Origin: Beroe forskalii | Lineage: Eukaryota > Ctenophora > Nuda > Beroida > Beroidae | Assembly: GCA_011033025.1 (NCBI GenBank) | Contig: WFMF01000104.1 | Coordinates: 417,902 to 481,901 of the forward strand | DNA length: 64,000 nucleotides | Reading direction: 5' to 3' | Shown here: positions 24,224 through 64,000 of the stretch, piece by piece | How the letters are laid out: each line of letters opens with the position of its first letter | How positions within the stretch are numbered: the first letter of the stretch is position 1 | Made by a program: the position numbers and the translations under genes | Notes under the pieces: model-generated | What the model saw: only the letters and a program-made list of their open reading frames with translations | Told to the model about the DNA's origin: nothing | The model's database searches: none

Positions 24224-26962
24224 AGCCGGCACAAAGAAACGAAACCAAAAATAAACCGGAAGAAAAAACGTTTTTCTTTGGTTTAATTTTGGTTTCCGTC
24301 AAACGTTATGGATGTACGTTTTTGATACGTTTAATAAACGGATTTGTGGAAACGTTTGATCCAAAACCAAAAATAAACGTTTTTGATACGTTTATTTTTG
24401 GTTTATTTATAACGTTTTTAACAAAACCATAAATATACGTATGTGGAATGTTTATTTATGGTTTACAGAAAACTAATTTTCGGAATGAAGTTACGTTCTA
24501 TAGAAACTTATAGTAAACGTTTAAGAAATGTGTATTTTTGTTTGATAAAAAACTGTTTATCACAAACCCTCGGTGGGGAACCTCGTAGGATGTTATTGTT
24601 AGTGTTACCCTACCCTCGCGCGCGCGGCGCAACGTTCCACATTTGGACGTCACTTTCCCCATGTCAGAGGAAATAGACGGGCTACGTCTGTCGATGGGGA
24701 ACCATAAGGGCTTGTGATACCATGAAGCATATACTCAGAATTTCAGTCAACACTATTGACTATAATTGTTCATGTTGGCATCATCGTCACTGCTAACAGT
24801 AACTATTATCATAACGAAAAATTGAAAATTTTCTACAAGCAAGAAAAACACGTATTAACACAATGTACACATCCCATCATAAGTTCTATCCATTTCTATA
24901 TGGGCGCACAATTTTTCCTCGATGGCTGACCGTAATTGATTGAACACCATGACAGCCGAAGGGGGTCGCTGTCGACGACGTGTTCCGAGGCGTCACTGTT
25001 ATGACGAAGTGTTCCTAAAGCCGTGATTGGACTTGAATTAGTGATCGGAAGGGTTTGTGTCCGTGTATGTCGCGAGTCTGCTGTAAGGGGGCGTGTCGAA
25101 CTTGGACGTGCGCTGAAGGTGTGAAATTTTCCACCTGATAGCAGTAACTGACTGATAACTTTACCGTTCAACCGGCTAATTCTGGTGCAGGGTGCTCCGT
25201 TGTACAGATGTCCACCAGGATCTCCTCCACTTCCCCCGCACAACCTCGCCAGTAATCTCTTCAAGAACAATAAACAGCATCACCGCCCATTTTCCAGTCG
25301 TAATTTCAAAGCAAATTTCATCGCAGCATTCAGATCTATTTTATTTCTTCACACTCCAAACTTCTTATATCATCACTTCCATATGGCAGTTCAGCTGACA
25401 TCGTCCCACTCTTCACCAAATGCAGCGCTGAAAGTTGAGTTCACTTCCTTCTCCAGTACACTGTGCAGATTTTCCAGCGAGAATTTAATCTTAGCGCATG
25501 TTCATTGTACACTACATTAGACCCCAAATCCGTAAAGCGGTCGTCGCTGAGCAACCCCATTAAAATTGTATGAGGCAGTTGAAACCCACGTAACTCGTCC
25601 GAACACAGTTCGGGTCCAAGTAACTGAACATAATTCCGTATACGTTTTATAGATTGAATTAATTAAAAGTAGCGATTTTCTTTAAATTTCTTCAAAACGT
25701 CTGTGTGAAATCACGTGCAAAATTACAGCATTGGGACCTAATTTCACGCACATTAATCGTATTGGAACTTGTTTCAACGAAATCAAGTCGAAAATCCCAT
25801 GTTTATATCGATTTCTTGAAATCCCTAAGTATATTTCTACAAAACTTCCGCGTGAACTCACGCGCAGCACAATTTCATCTATTTTCCATCATTTTTGACT
25901 AACAGGCAACAATAAGCCATGACAAGGTCACTATAGCATCACTAAGTACGGCAACAGATCATATTTTCGCCAGAAACCAATTTTTAATCATTTTGCGGCT
26001 CAATTTTTAGAGGCTTCCAGAGACCGAATTTAACACCCGATTGCCCTGAAAATTCTTTTATAGCTAGATCTCAAGAAACATAAGCAACTTACCAATTTAA
26101 AACATCATCCGATGAAAATTGATTTAGTTATAGACGTTCAATGTGGCGCAAAATAACATTTTAACCAGGGTTCAACTCTCTATTTTTCCGCGGATTATCG
26201 CCTTGGCCAGGGCGTGAACACTTGCCAGCTGTGGACAAAGGCTTGTGCTATATTGCGCAAATAAGTTGCAATTTACTGATAAGAAAATTGCTTAATCAAC
26301 ACGCACACGAAAACTAATAGATAGCGAATTAATCAAAAATAAACGAAATAAACCAAAAATAAACCAAAAATAAACCAAAAATAAACCAAAAATAAACCTT
26401 ATCATAGAAACACAAGGAAACCTTTTACCCTTACAATTATATCCCCCGTCCTGCTTCAGTCTGCAAAATTTGTCTTGCAAGGCAAATACTGTGGTTATAA
26501 ATAACCCAGTTGTACTTCTTTTGTTAAAACCATGAGTGTACTCATAGTCATACTGTACACTCATGGTCGACGGAGGACTCATATAGTCCACGTCGAGATT
26601 GTCCTATAGGGGTCTAGGACAGTAAAAAATAATTTAGTGATGAAATGATTAATCAATTGGTTTATTTATAGTTTCGAGGATACCAATCAGAAACGTTTTT
26701 TAAAACGATTTATAAACCTAAAATAAACGAAACCACAGGAACTAATTTTCGAGTGATTTCCGTTTAATAACCGTTTCTGTTTGACGTTTAAGAAACGTTT
26801 CCCTAGAAACGTTTATAAAACGTAAATTCTAAACCGAATGTATGCTTTAAAACGTTACGCGAAAAAACGTTTAATAAACGTTTATTAAACGTTATTTCGT
26901 TTCGTTACGGTTTCCAAAAAAACGTGAAATAAACGTTTTTTAAACGTTTTTGGCCGGCTGGG
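24224..26962. mobile_element. 2.7-kb DNA transposon with AGCCGGC ends
   Basis: Inverted ends (CCCAGCCGGC at 24221 and GCCGGCTGGG ending at 26962) interrupt the CATAACCCAAACCC sequence that is uninterrupted near 31530. AACCC is duplicated (24219-24223 and 26963-26967). Both ends carry AAACGTTTATT and CCAAAAATAAACC repeats. The best ORF inside (24896-25270, minus, 124 codons) does not look like a known transposase, so this is probably non-autonomous. Confidence 0.75.
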
Positions 26963-27036
26963 AACCCAAACCCTAACCCCAACCCTAACCCAGACCCTCA
27001 CCCAAACCCTTACACAGACCTTAACACAGACCTTAA

Positions 27037-28408
27037 AGGGCCCACAAGCTCTAGAAACAACTTTATCTTAATGCATAGATATTAGCTTGATGTAGAGAAT
27101 GCGCTTTGTCCCACCCTCTAGAGTTAATTGGATTACGAGATATTAGGGCGCGTAGTTGCTTGTAATCCGAGAGGGCCAGCATGTTGCGCTATAGTGTAAT
27201 GTGTGATACGTGTTATACAATAGTATAATGGATAATCGTTAATTTTTATGTGAACTCATTATGTGATTAGTACAATATAGAATGTTTGGGCAAGTGATGG
27301 AACTAATTAGTTCAAATTACCAATATGTTTCTATGAATATAACATGCCTGAAACATCCATTATAGTAATTAGGACACATTATATAATATGGCATATCCTT
27401 CATGTAGTTATTCTATCACCCGTACATCATGATAACCCTCATAGGAACCATCCTCTTGCGGGTATTTTTCTCTGATCTTGCCAACAACACAGCTTGAGAT
27501 TACAGTTCGATTATTTTTGCCAAATGGATGTCCTTTGTTGGCCAGGATCACGAAGTTACGATAAAGTAAATGACGTTAAATTAGGCCGTTAGTCAAGGGC
27601 TTACAAAGATACTCATCCCTTTTCTTAGAATCCTTGATTGATGAATTGTGTATGAAACGGGCGTACTCTAGTCCTTGCGAGACCAAACCGTCAAAAATAT
27701 TCGTTTCTGTTACGCAATTATTGTATGGCTCAGATATAAGGTCAGAGTGTTCATCTTCGGAGGCTTGGAAAAGGATGGTTCAGCATCCATGTGGGCAGTG
27801 ATCGCAGACAAACCAATAAATGCGGTACTTGATACTTGGCTAAATTTGTGTGGTTTATGACGATTGAATTCATTATAGTTTCTAAGTTCAAAACCATGTT
27901 ATAAGTCTATTAGTATTAAATCAACGAAGAGGTGAATTTATAATTTGAATACCAAATTATGGTGAGTCACTTCAGACGTCAAATCAAGCTACCTAGAACT
28001 CCAGAACTCAACGATTCGGGATGTTGAATGATACTGTTATAAGTTCTCATTTATGACCCTATTTATCACACTTATTATGACATAATTATACTGGACTAAG
28101 ACGATGAGATTGACTTTAAAAACATTGCAAAAGCAATATGCGAATATTTAATCCACGGTTGCTTGTATTGAATGTATAAAATGGAACAAAACAAGAGAAA
28201 CGGACAGCTAAACACAGTAGATATGTAGGATACGTTTGTTATTCTTGCCGGTACATGCTGGCCCTCTCCAATCGCGCGTGTATTAGATTACGCCCTGTCG
28301 CTAATTGGATTATTTATGTACTGTTATTTTACGCTAGATCGACTCAGTACATGTATACAGTAATTTTGTGGCATAATTTGAAATTTCGACCTAGAGCTTG
28401 TGGGGCCT
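27037..28408. mobile_element. 1.37-kb element with TTAA target duplication
   Basis: TIRs AGGGCCCACAAGCTCTAG and near-complement, flanked by TTAA (27033-27036 and 28409-28412). TTAA is used by piggyBac and Kolobok elements; the AGGG start is closer to what I recall of Kolobok. The ORFs (61 and 95 codons) are not convincing. Confidence 0.75.
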
Positions 28409-28706
28409 TTAACACAGACCCTAACCCTAACCCTCACCCAGACCCTCACCTTTGCGTAGAGCTAACATATTCATATTGCGAGATAAAGTTTCCTGAGATA
28501 AAGTGTCGTGAGATGAAATGTCCGTTCCCCAACAGGCAGTAATCAAGTCCACTCAACCGCTACATTACCATCATATCACACCTTTTTATCAGTGTAATGG
28601 AAGTAGCAGTACTACCGATACACTCAACAAATACAATTCACACTGCTTATCAGGTGATGCCTAGGTGTGTATATTTATTGTTCAACCTGCACTTTATAAG
28701 TTTATA

Positions 28707-29320
28707 CCATGGGTGGAGCAGGAGCCGGGGACAGGGGGTTTTTTCCCCGGCTTAATTTATGGAGCCGGGGAAAAGTATCCTTTTTCCCCGGCTCAAATTT
28801 GACAAAATTTTCAACCTTCTTATATAAAATCGCAAATTGTGACCAGCTTTGAGCCTTACTTTTCAAGTTACACTTTCTGGCCAATCTATAATTGTGTAAA
28901 AATTTGCTTTTGTTATTTCAAGGCTACTTTACCTTGACCAAATAGGATTATGACCATCATTAACCGATACAAACTAGATTCGGTGTGGTTACACGACTTT
29001 TTCATTTGATAGGCGGTTTTACCAATCGGTAATTCAGTGCAATAACACAATATTATGATGTCACTTCCATATGCCTATCATTTTTTGATATGCTGCAACA
29101 TGAGAACATGTAGATATTGGTCCGACCTGATTGCTTTAGGAAAACAAACAACCTTGGGACTGGGAGTGGGAAGCTAATGTTTCATACAACTACGTTACTG
29201 TTTGTCTTTGGGATCAAAAATGTTGTTGGACTGCTATAATTAAATTACCATAATTCAATTAGCGTTAATTTTCGAGGGAAAAATTCCCCGGCTCAAAAAT
29301 CAACATTGCTCCACCGTTGG
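28707..29320. mobile_element. 614-bp element with GGTGGAGCA ends
   Basis: Ends CCATGGGTGGAGCA and TGCTCCACCGTTGG, flanked by TTTATA (28701-28706 and 29321-29326). The intact opposite arm near 30990 shows the site without the insert. Repeated CCCCGGCT motifs lie inside. Family not identified. Confidence 0.7.
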
Positions 29321-29365
29321 TTTATACGATCAATGTATCATTTACCATACAGCTTACAAGGGTAT

Positions 29366-29545
29366 GTCTCCCATATAAACGGCTCTGACTGACGTCACAG
29401 ATCTAACCGTCAATTTTTCTGTATCCTAAACCTAACCATAGCCCTAACCAAAACCCTAACCTTAATCCTAACCCTAACCCTAACAAATCCTGGCCCTAAA
29501 CAGAACCCTAACCCTAGTCCTTAAAGCGCTAGGTGCGCTTAATTA
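29366..29545. repeat. Telomere-like module, left copy in foldback 3
   Basis: ATGTCTCCCATATAAACGGC, GACGTCACAG and CCTAACCC-type repeats, ending AGCGCTAGGTGCGCTTAA. Inverted partner at 30770-30957, relative of 4770-5560. Confidence 0.75.
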
Positions 29546-29574
29546 TTTTTTCTTAGTAATGCTGTTACGACACA

Positions 29575-30760
29575 GCTGTAACGCTGTTACGACAAATTAA
29601 CGTCATTACGACATAGCAACGTCGTTACTACATGATAACGTCGTTGCGGCATAGTTATGTCGTTACGACATTCACAATATAGTAACGTCGTTACGACATA
29701 GTAACGTTGTTACGGCATAGTAACATCGTTACGGCATAGTAACGTCGTTACGGCATAGTAACGTCGTTACGACATAGTAACATCGTTACGACATAGTAAC
29801 GTCGTTACGACATATTAACGTCGTTACTATGTCGTAACGACGTTACTATGTCGTAACGACGTTACTATGTCGTAACGACGTTACTATGTCGTAACGACGT
29901 TACTATGTCGTAACGACGTTACTATATCGTAACGACGTTACTATGTCGTAACGACGTTACTATGTCGTAACGACGTTACTATGTCGTAACGACGTTACTA
30001 TGTCGTAACGACGTTACTATGTCGTAACGACGTTACTATGTCGTAACGACGTTACTATGTCGTAACGAGTACGACGTTACTATGCCGTAACGACGTTACT
30101 ATGCCGTAACGACGTTACTATGCCGTAACGACGTTACTATGCCGTAACGACGTTACTATACCGTAACGACGTTACTATGCCGTAACGACGTTACTATGCC
30201 GTAACGACGTTACTGTGTCACTAACGACGTTACTATGCCGTAACGACGTTACGATGTCGTACGTAACAACGTTACTATGTCGTAACGACGTTACTATGTC
30301 GTAACGACGTTACTATGTCGTAACGACGTTACTATGTCGTAACGACGTTACTATGTCGTAACGACGTTACTATGTCGTAACGACGTTACTATGTCGTAAC
30401 GACGTTACTATGTCGTAATGACGTTACTATGTCGTAACGACGTTACTATGTCGTTACGACGTTACTATGTCGTAACGACGTTACTATGTCGTAACGACGT
30501 TACTATGTCGTAACGACGTTACTATGTCGTAACGACGTTACTATGTCGTAACGACGTTACTATGCCGTAACGACGTTACTATGCCGTAACGATGTTACTA
30601 TGCCGTAACAACGTTACTATGTCGTAACGACGTTACTATGTGAATGTCGTAACGACATAACTATGCCGCAACGACGTTATCATGTAGTAACGACGTTGCT
30701 ATGTCGTAATGACGTTAATTTGTCGTAACAGCGTTACAGCTGTGTCGTAACAGCATTACT
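29575..30760. repeat. CpG-rich 19-bp array with an internal inversion point
   Basis: TAACGTCGTTACGACATAG units run to about 29825, then the complement (CTATGTCGTAACGACGTTA) repeats about 45 times to 30760. Each unit is itself almost palindromic. Units with GCCGTAAC replace GTCGTAAC in blocks (30075-30245, 30560-30610). The array is the tip of foldback 3. Confidence 0.92.
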
Positions 30761-30769
30761 AAGAAAAAA

Positions 30770-30957
30770 TAATTAAGCGCACCTAGCGCTTTAAGGACTA
30801 GGGTTAGGGTTCTGGTTAGGGCCAGGATTTGTTAGGGTTAGGGTTAGGATTAAGGTTAGGGTTTTGGTTAGGGCTATGGTTAGGTTTAGGATACAGAAAA
30901 ATTGACGTTTAGATCTGTGACGTCAGTCAGAGTCGTTTATATGGGAAACATACCCTT
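30770..30957. repeat. Telomere-like module, right copy in foldback 3
   Basis: Inverted partner of 29366-29545: TTAAGCGCACCTAGCGC, TTAGGG-type repeats, TTTAGGATACAGAAAAATTG, GACGTCAGTCAG. Confidence 0.75.
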
Positions 30958-31079
30958 GTAAGCTGTATGGTAAATGATACATTGATCGTATTAACTTATA
31001 AAGTGCAGGTTGAACAATATATACACACCTAGGCATCACCTGATAAGCAGTGTGAATTGTATTTGTTGAGTGTATCGGT

Positions 31080-31261
31080 TATGGTTTTTCTTTTGGGGGC
31101 GCTGGGGATGCTGGCATCCTCGCCTGCAATTTTGTAATTTAACCATGATTCTCAGATTTGTCTGAAAAGACGAAAACTGGAGTCTTTTTCAATTTTTGAT
31201 GGAGTAAGAAAAATCCAGCATCTTAGGTTGGGTCTGCGCCATCTTCAAAAGAAAAACCTTA
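31080..31261. mobile_element. 182-bp hAT-like MITE
   Basis: Imperfect TIRs (TATGGTTTTTCTTTTGGG and TAAGGTTTTTCTTTTGAA), flanked by the 8-bp duplication GTATCGGT (31072-31079 and 31262-31269). The mirror arm near 28615 has the empty site. An 8-bp duplication is typical of hAT transposons. Confidence 0.75.
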
Positions 31262-31639
31262 GTATCGGTACTGCTACTTCCATTACACTGATAAAAAGGT
31301 GTGATATGATGGTAATGTAGCGGTTGAGTGGACTTGATTACTGCCTGTTGGGGAACGGACATTTCATCTCACGACACTTTATCTCAGGAAACTTTATCTC
31401 GCATTATGTCAGCTCTACGCAAAGGTGAGGGTCTGGGTGAGGGTCTGGGTTAGGGTCTGTGTTAGGGTCTGTGTTAGGGTTTGGGTGAGGGTCTGGGTTA
31501 GGGTTGGGGTTAGGGTTAGGGTTTGGGTTATGGTAAGGACAGGGAAATGAAGTGTCCTGAGATGAAATGTCATCTAGGGCTGGTCAGAATTGTAATTTCC
31601 AAGGGAAACATACCCAAAATTTAATGTCTGTGCGAATTT

Positions 31640-32045
31640 TGAAAAATCGGCGATCGGCGCTGATCGGCGCTGATCAGCGCTGATCAGCGCCGATGAGAGA
31701 AAATTGAGTTTTCTCATGCCCTTATGCAGGCGATCTGGTCGGCGCTGATCAGCGCTGATCAGCGCTGATCAGCGGACAATATCGCCGATCAGCGCTGACC
31801 GAACGCCGATCAGCGCTGATCAGCGCTGATCGGCGCTGATCAGCGCCGACGACCGCCGATGAAATTTTAAAAATTTTTGATCGGCGCTGATCAGCGCCGA
31901 TCAGCGCTGATCGGCGGTGTCGCTGATCAGCGCCGATGAATCGCTGATCGGCGCTGATCGGCGCTGATCGGCGCTGATCAGCGCCGATCAGCGCCGATCG
32001 GCGGTGGGTCGGCGCCGATCAGCGCTGATCGGCGCCGATTGCAAG
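31640..32045. repeat. GATCAGCG palindrome array, right arm
   Basis: Inverted partner of 23610-24110, including the shared unique stretch CTCATGCCCTTATGCAGGCG near 31710. Confidence 0.85.
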
Positions 32046-32061
32046 GTGCTCATCTGCCGGC

Positions 32062-32696
32062 GGTGTTTGGTCCTTGGCGAAATCACTTAGTCCACTGGAC
32101 TAACTGAGGTGGTCACTATAATATGGGAAAATCATATTCACTTAGTCCAAATGACCCTGGGGAGCTACGGGACTTGCTCTCATCCACAGTAGCCCTGGCA
32201 TCAGGGACCTCCCAGCGGGAGGTCCCGTGCCGGGGACTCTGTTTGGACCTCTCGTAGATCCATCCCCGTTTAGTAGTAGTAGTCCAAATGACATATTTTT
32301 CCATATTTGGGCACTTTGGGGTTGGTCGCGACAAATAGTATCTTGAATTTCAGCTAGTACATGGGACAAACTCCAGTTATATGCTCATTTTGGGGTGGGT
32401 CCCTACAAAACATGACAAATTTCAGCTAGTAATAGTACATGGGACAATCTGTAGCGTTTTATGCTCATTTAGGGGTGGGTCCCTTCAAATAGTGACAAAT
32501 ATCAGTTAGTACAAGGGACAATCTGCCGCTTGGATAGGTTTCTATGCTAATTTTGGGGTGGGTCTCTACAAATGATGTCAAATATCACTTAGCACATGGG
32601 ACTATCTGAAGGGGTGGCGGGTTGTATTTCAAAATTGGGCAAAAAATCAATGAGTACCCCTCGTGTCTTGCACCTAATCCGTGATCCTCCCCCGGG
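32062..32696. mobile_element. Second copy of the ACTTAGTCC element, left end missing
   Basis: GGTGTTTGGTCCTTGGCGAA through CACTTAGTCC and CAGTTAGTAC repeats to CCTCGTGTCTTGCACCTAAT, parallel to 18570-19330. The left ~45 bp are replaced by the end of foldback 3 at 32061. Confidence 0.7.
32155..32280 (+). mobile_element. SINE-like retroposon with (TAG)n tail, second family member
   Basis: A 126-bp GC-rich insert ending TTTAGTAGTAGT, flanked by AGTCCAAATGA (32144-32154 and 32281-32291). It differs from the 18987 insert in sequence but shares the tail and the style of duplication. Confidence 0.75.
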
Positions 32697-32704
32697 GGGG
32701 GGAC

Positions 32705-33062
32705 CTCTCTGCCGACCCAAAACCGCAGGGCAACTAGAAAATGGGGCGCAGGAAATTACAAAACATTAACACAATCACAGACATACAAATATCAGCAAGT
32801 ATAAAACGTCAGGGTCTCTCAATCAAGTATTATAATGCCTCAATCTAGAACAATCTAGGGCAGTTCTTCTCCCTCTTATTAATAAACAGTCACACGAACT
32901 TACAAACAACTAAACAAACACAGACACACACACAGTCTCTCTCGCATGACAATCCCTTCAGTTCTGTCCATTCGCTCTCAAACACAACTTGACGTGTTTT
33001 GGCGAGCTGCCTCCCAGCAAACTCTCTTAGGGGGTGTATTTTAAGGGGGCTTGTGTCGTCAC
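32705..33062 (-). other. Probable SGK 3' untranslated region
   Basis: About 360 bp follow the SGK stop in transcript direction before the transposon block ending near 32700. I see no ORF and no AATAAA or ATTAAA on the minus strand, so the poly(A) site is unresolved. It contains a CA-rich run near 32925. Confidence 0.35.
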
Positions 33063-62028
<28,966 letters not shown>

Positions 62029-62039
62029 CTGAAACAATG

Positions 62040-63035
62040 ATGTCGTTAATGATTTTCTGTATTTCTTACTTACTTCTTATAATGCTTAGAACCATCAAAT
62101 AAAACCACAATTATATATAATAAATATGTTATCACCCTCCTGTGGTTGTGATAATTATTGATATATCACCCCTTTAAAACTTTAGAAGTTTAGAAGTACT
62201 GTATAGTGACGCGCGCAAAAATTTTATAAAGGAGCAATTAAAACTGAAGTAGAAACAGTAAGACCATGCAGTCAAAGAGTCAACCGGCCAGAAAAAATCC
62301 CATGAGTGCAAAAAAACTTGAGAAGGTTTTAATTTGATAAAGGAGCACTCGAAAATCTATAATTTATACGTTCATTCCGGACGAGGGTCGTCAGACCCGA
62401 GTGGAACGAAATACTGTTGTATAATTGTATGGCTGAAGGAAAGAGATAAAACCTTGACAAAGGCAGGATATTAGGCAGAAGTTAGAAACATCTAAACCTA
62501 GCCAAGAAGGGTCGGTTGATAATACAATAATACAATTAATTAACTCATGGATCATATTATGTTATCGAAAATTTTCAAATTTGGTTGACGCCTCGTGAGA
62601 TGATTTTCGATTAAACACTCCCATTCGTTAGTAAATCGCTCAGTAGTAGTAAATTCGTTAGTAAATCGCTTGAATGGCTAAAATATTTCTTACGGGTTAT
62701 ATCTAGGTACAGTAATGATGTTTAAGCGTGTAACGAATGATTTGAATTTATCTATATTAAGCGGTTACATGTCGAAGTGGTGACCATATATCCCAACTTA
62801 CACGGTCGAGGCGACAGTCGAGACTGTGTAAGTTGCATAATGGACGAGGCGTAACAAATGTAACTACTGTAACTTTGAATACGAGGGGGAGGGGGGTTTA
62901 AATTGGCCAAAAATTGATTACGTAATATGTGAACGATCCCTATTCAGAGGAGACCGTATAACCAAACTTACACGGTAGCTAAAACAAGCTTGGGAGGGGT
63001 ATAATATTATATAAGCTTTAAAGTCGGAACGCTCA
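62040..63035. other. No gene recognised
   Basis: AT-rich. Contains short hairpins (GACGAGGGTCGTCAGACCCG near 62380; ACACGGTCGAGGCGACAG near 62801) and a MITE end with TTACGTAATATGTGAA at 62916-62932. I looked here for the missing first PX exon of SGK and did not find it. Confidence 0.4.
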
Positions 63036-63039
63036 TACT

Positions 63040-63900
63040 TTAGGGTAAAACGGGGTGAAGTGGGACAATTTGAGACATATTCAGGTGCCACAGTCACACT
63101 TTTAACGAAAAATTAATTTTTGGTTGATGATTTTAGCAATGAACCCTTCCTCTTTCCGTAGAATTGGCCGAAAAAATTTCAACCAATGGTTTTCATATAG
63201 AAAAAAGCTGTCCATCTTTCCCCGCAGCATGTCCCACTTCACCCCTCATGTGGAGGTAAAGAGGGACAGTCTCTGTAGCCCGGAGATAACCATTTGAAAA
63301 GTTTATTCTTCATTGAACATGTACAGTTCTTTAGAATAAGTCGAATAAACCACCTTGGAACAGAGAAAAATTGAGTCTAATTGGGCAAATTGGAGAATTT
63401 AATGAATTGGTCCACTTTACCCCAAAAAATTATTCTTTTAGATTTAAACTTTCAAATTTCATAGAGAGGTTCATATATTGCCAAACATGGAAAATAAGTA
63501 CCTCTTTGGCAAGAATTTTGGTTTTTGGTCATTTTACAGCCTTTTTTAAAAATGTCCCACTTTACCCACGCTCACCTAAAAACATTGTAAATTTGTTGTA
63601 TGGGAACCATTTATCGATTTTTCTCCATTCCAACGCTTCAGTTGCCATCTGAGTGAAGCCCAAAATGACGAAATTTAATGAGAAAATGTCATTACCTATA
63701 ATTAACACGTTGTGGGGGAAAGAGGGACACTGATAGTTAACAAGGATAATTATCACAATATAAGCAATAAAAGCATTTGCAATTCATAATTTGTTCCCTA
63801 AAACATCCCTTATAAGTTTCTCAGGCATGAAATTTTATTTTCATGGAAAATCATGTTAATGGGGAAAGTGGGACAGTCAATTCAGATCAAATGAAATCAT
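63040..63900. repeat. GGGGTAAAGTGGGACA-type interspersed repeat
   Basis: Six spaced motifs alternate in strand: AAACGGGGTGAAGTGGGACA at 63049, GTCCCACTTCACCCC at 63231, TAAAGAGGGACAG at 63257, GTCCCACTTTACCC at 63553, GGGGGAAAGAGGGACA at 63714, GGGGAAAGTGGGACAG at 63860. AT-rich DNA lies between. It looks like the end region of a low-copy DNA element running off the window. Confidence 0.55.
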
Positions 63901-64000
63901 GTATTCCTAAGGAAACAGTTATGCTGTGGAGGTTGTTTTTCATCAAGATTTTTCATTTTGGCTGTAGTATACTTTATTTTTCTTGAAAATAGCACTAAAT

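Larger units (their letters stand above)
23586..32061. mobile_element. Compound foldback element 3 (GATCAGCG arms)
   Basis: GCCGGCAGATGAGCACCTTG at 23586 is mirrored by its complement ending at 32061. Inward on both sides: GATCAGCG/GATCGGCG arms (23610-24110 and 31640-32045), CCCTAACCC/TTAGGG-type tracts, CATCTCACGACA sequence, GTGTGAATTGTATTTGTTGA sequence, the GACGTCACTCAG telomere-like module, and the 19-bp GTCGTAACGACGTTAC core. Later insertions (24224-26962, 27037-28408 and 28707-29320 in the left arm; 31080-31261 in the right arm) enlarge it from about 3.7 to 8.5 kb. No transposase found. Confidence 0.85.

Noticed and set aside
24896..25270. 124-codon ORF as the transposase of the 24224 element
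   Set aside because: No DDE-like spacing, zinc finger or other transposase feature could be seen, and it is too short.

Overview
This window is eukaryotic and almost certainly from an invertebrate animal. It carries one recognisable host gene, split by GT-AG introns of up to about 19 kb, in roughly 60-65 % AT DNA packed with transposable elements. I cannot name the species. An L1/Tx1-type LINE, a tRNA-derived SINE and many TA-, TTAA-, 5-bp-, 6-bp- and 8-bp-duplicating MITEs fit several invertebrate phyla.

Host gene. The minus strand carries a PX-domain serum/glucocorticoid-regulated kinase (SGK3-like), with exons scattered from 62028 down to the stop at 33063. The start of the PX domain lies beyond the right edge. 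The exons assemble in phase into a full AGC kinase: glycine loop, VAIK-type lysine, [12 protein letters not shown]-loop, APE and C-terminal hydrophobic motif. Three things are unusual. (a) The glycine-loop exon and the ATP-lysine exon are each present twice, in the order G1-G2-K1-K2, with matching phases. (b) Exon K1 is bracketed by two ~815-bp mariner-type MITEs in inverted orientation, and one starts about ten bases inside the intron after G2. (c) The penultimate exon runs directly into about 42 tandem 21-bp units, each duplicating the exon end plus its 5' splice site. The array fills about 85 % of the last intron, and about 40 units keep the donor GT in the same frame.

Layout. 1-2920: interspersed repeats and small MITEs. 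2920-7314: a giant foldback element whose arms are 21-bp minisatellites. 6962-14296: a 3.65-kb tandem segmental duplication. 14700-16110: a 22-bp minisatellite and a tRNA-derived SINE. 18.4-20.8 kb: nested elements with G-run/C-run ends. 21.5-23.5 kb: a dispersed repeat and a CAATGGATCC-type palindrome. 23.6-32.06 kb: a compound foldback element with GATCAGCG arms, a CpG-rich 19-bp palindromic core and at least four later insertions. 32.06-32.7 kb: a partial second copy of the 18.5-kb element. 33.06-42.99 kb: most SGK exons. 43-61.9 kb: one giant SGK intron holding a 5'-truncated LINE (about 57.2 to 45.2 kb), itself split by a 7.8-kb foldback element and an 830-bp MITE, followed by 140-bp and 26-bp tandem repeats. 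61.95-62.03 kb: a PX exon. 62.03-64 kb: intron or upstream DNA with a GGGGTAAAGTGGGACA-type repeat.

The strongest candidates for something undescribed are the splice-donor minisatellite and the paired alternative kinase exons with a potential pre-mRNA hairpin. The second theme is a modular set of foldback elements that share one telomere-like core but carry different satellite arms. All structural calls were made by eye; no alignment, search or expression data were available.
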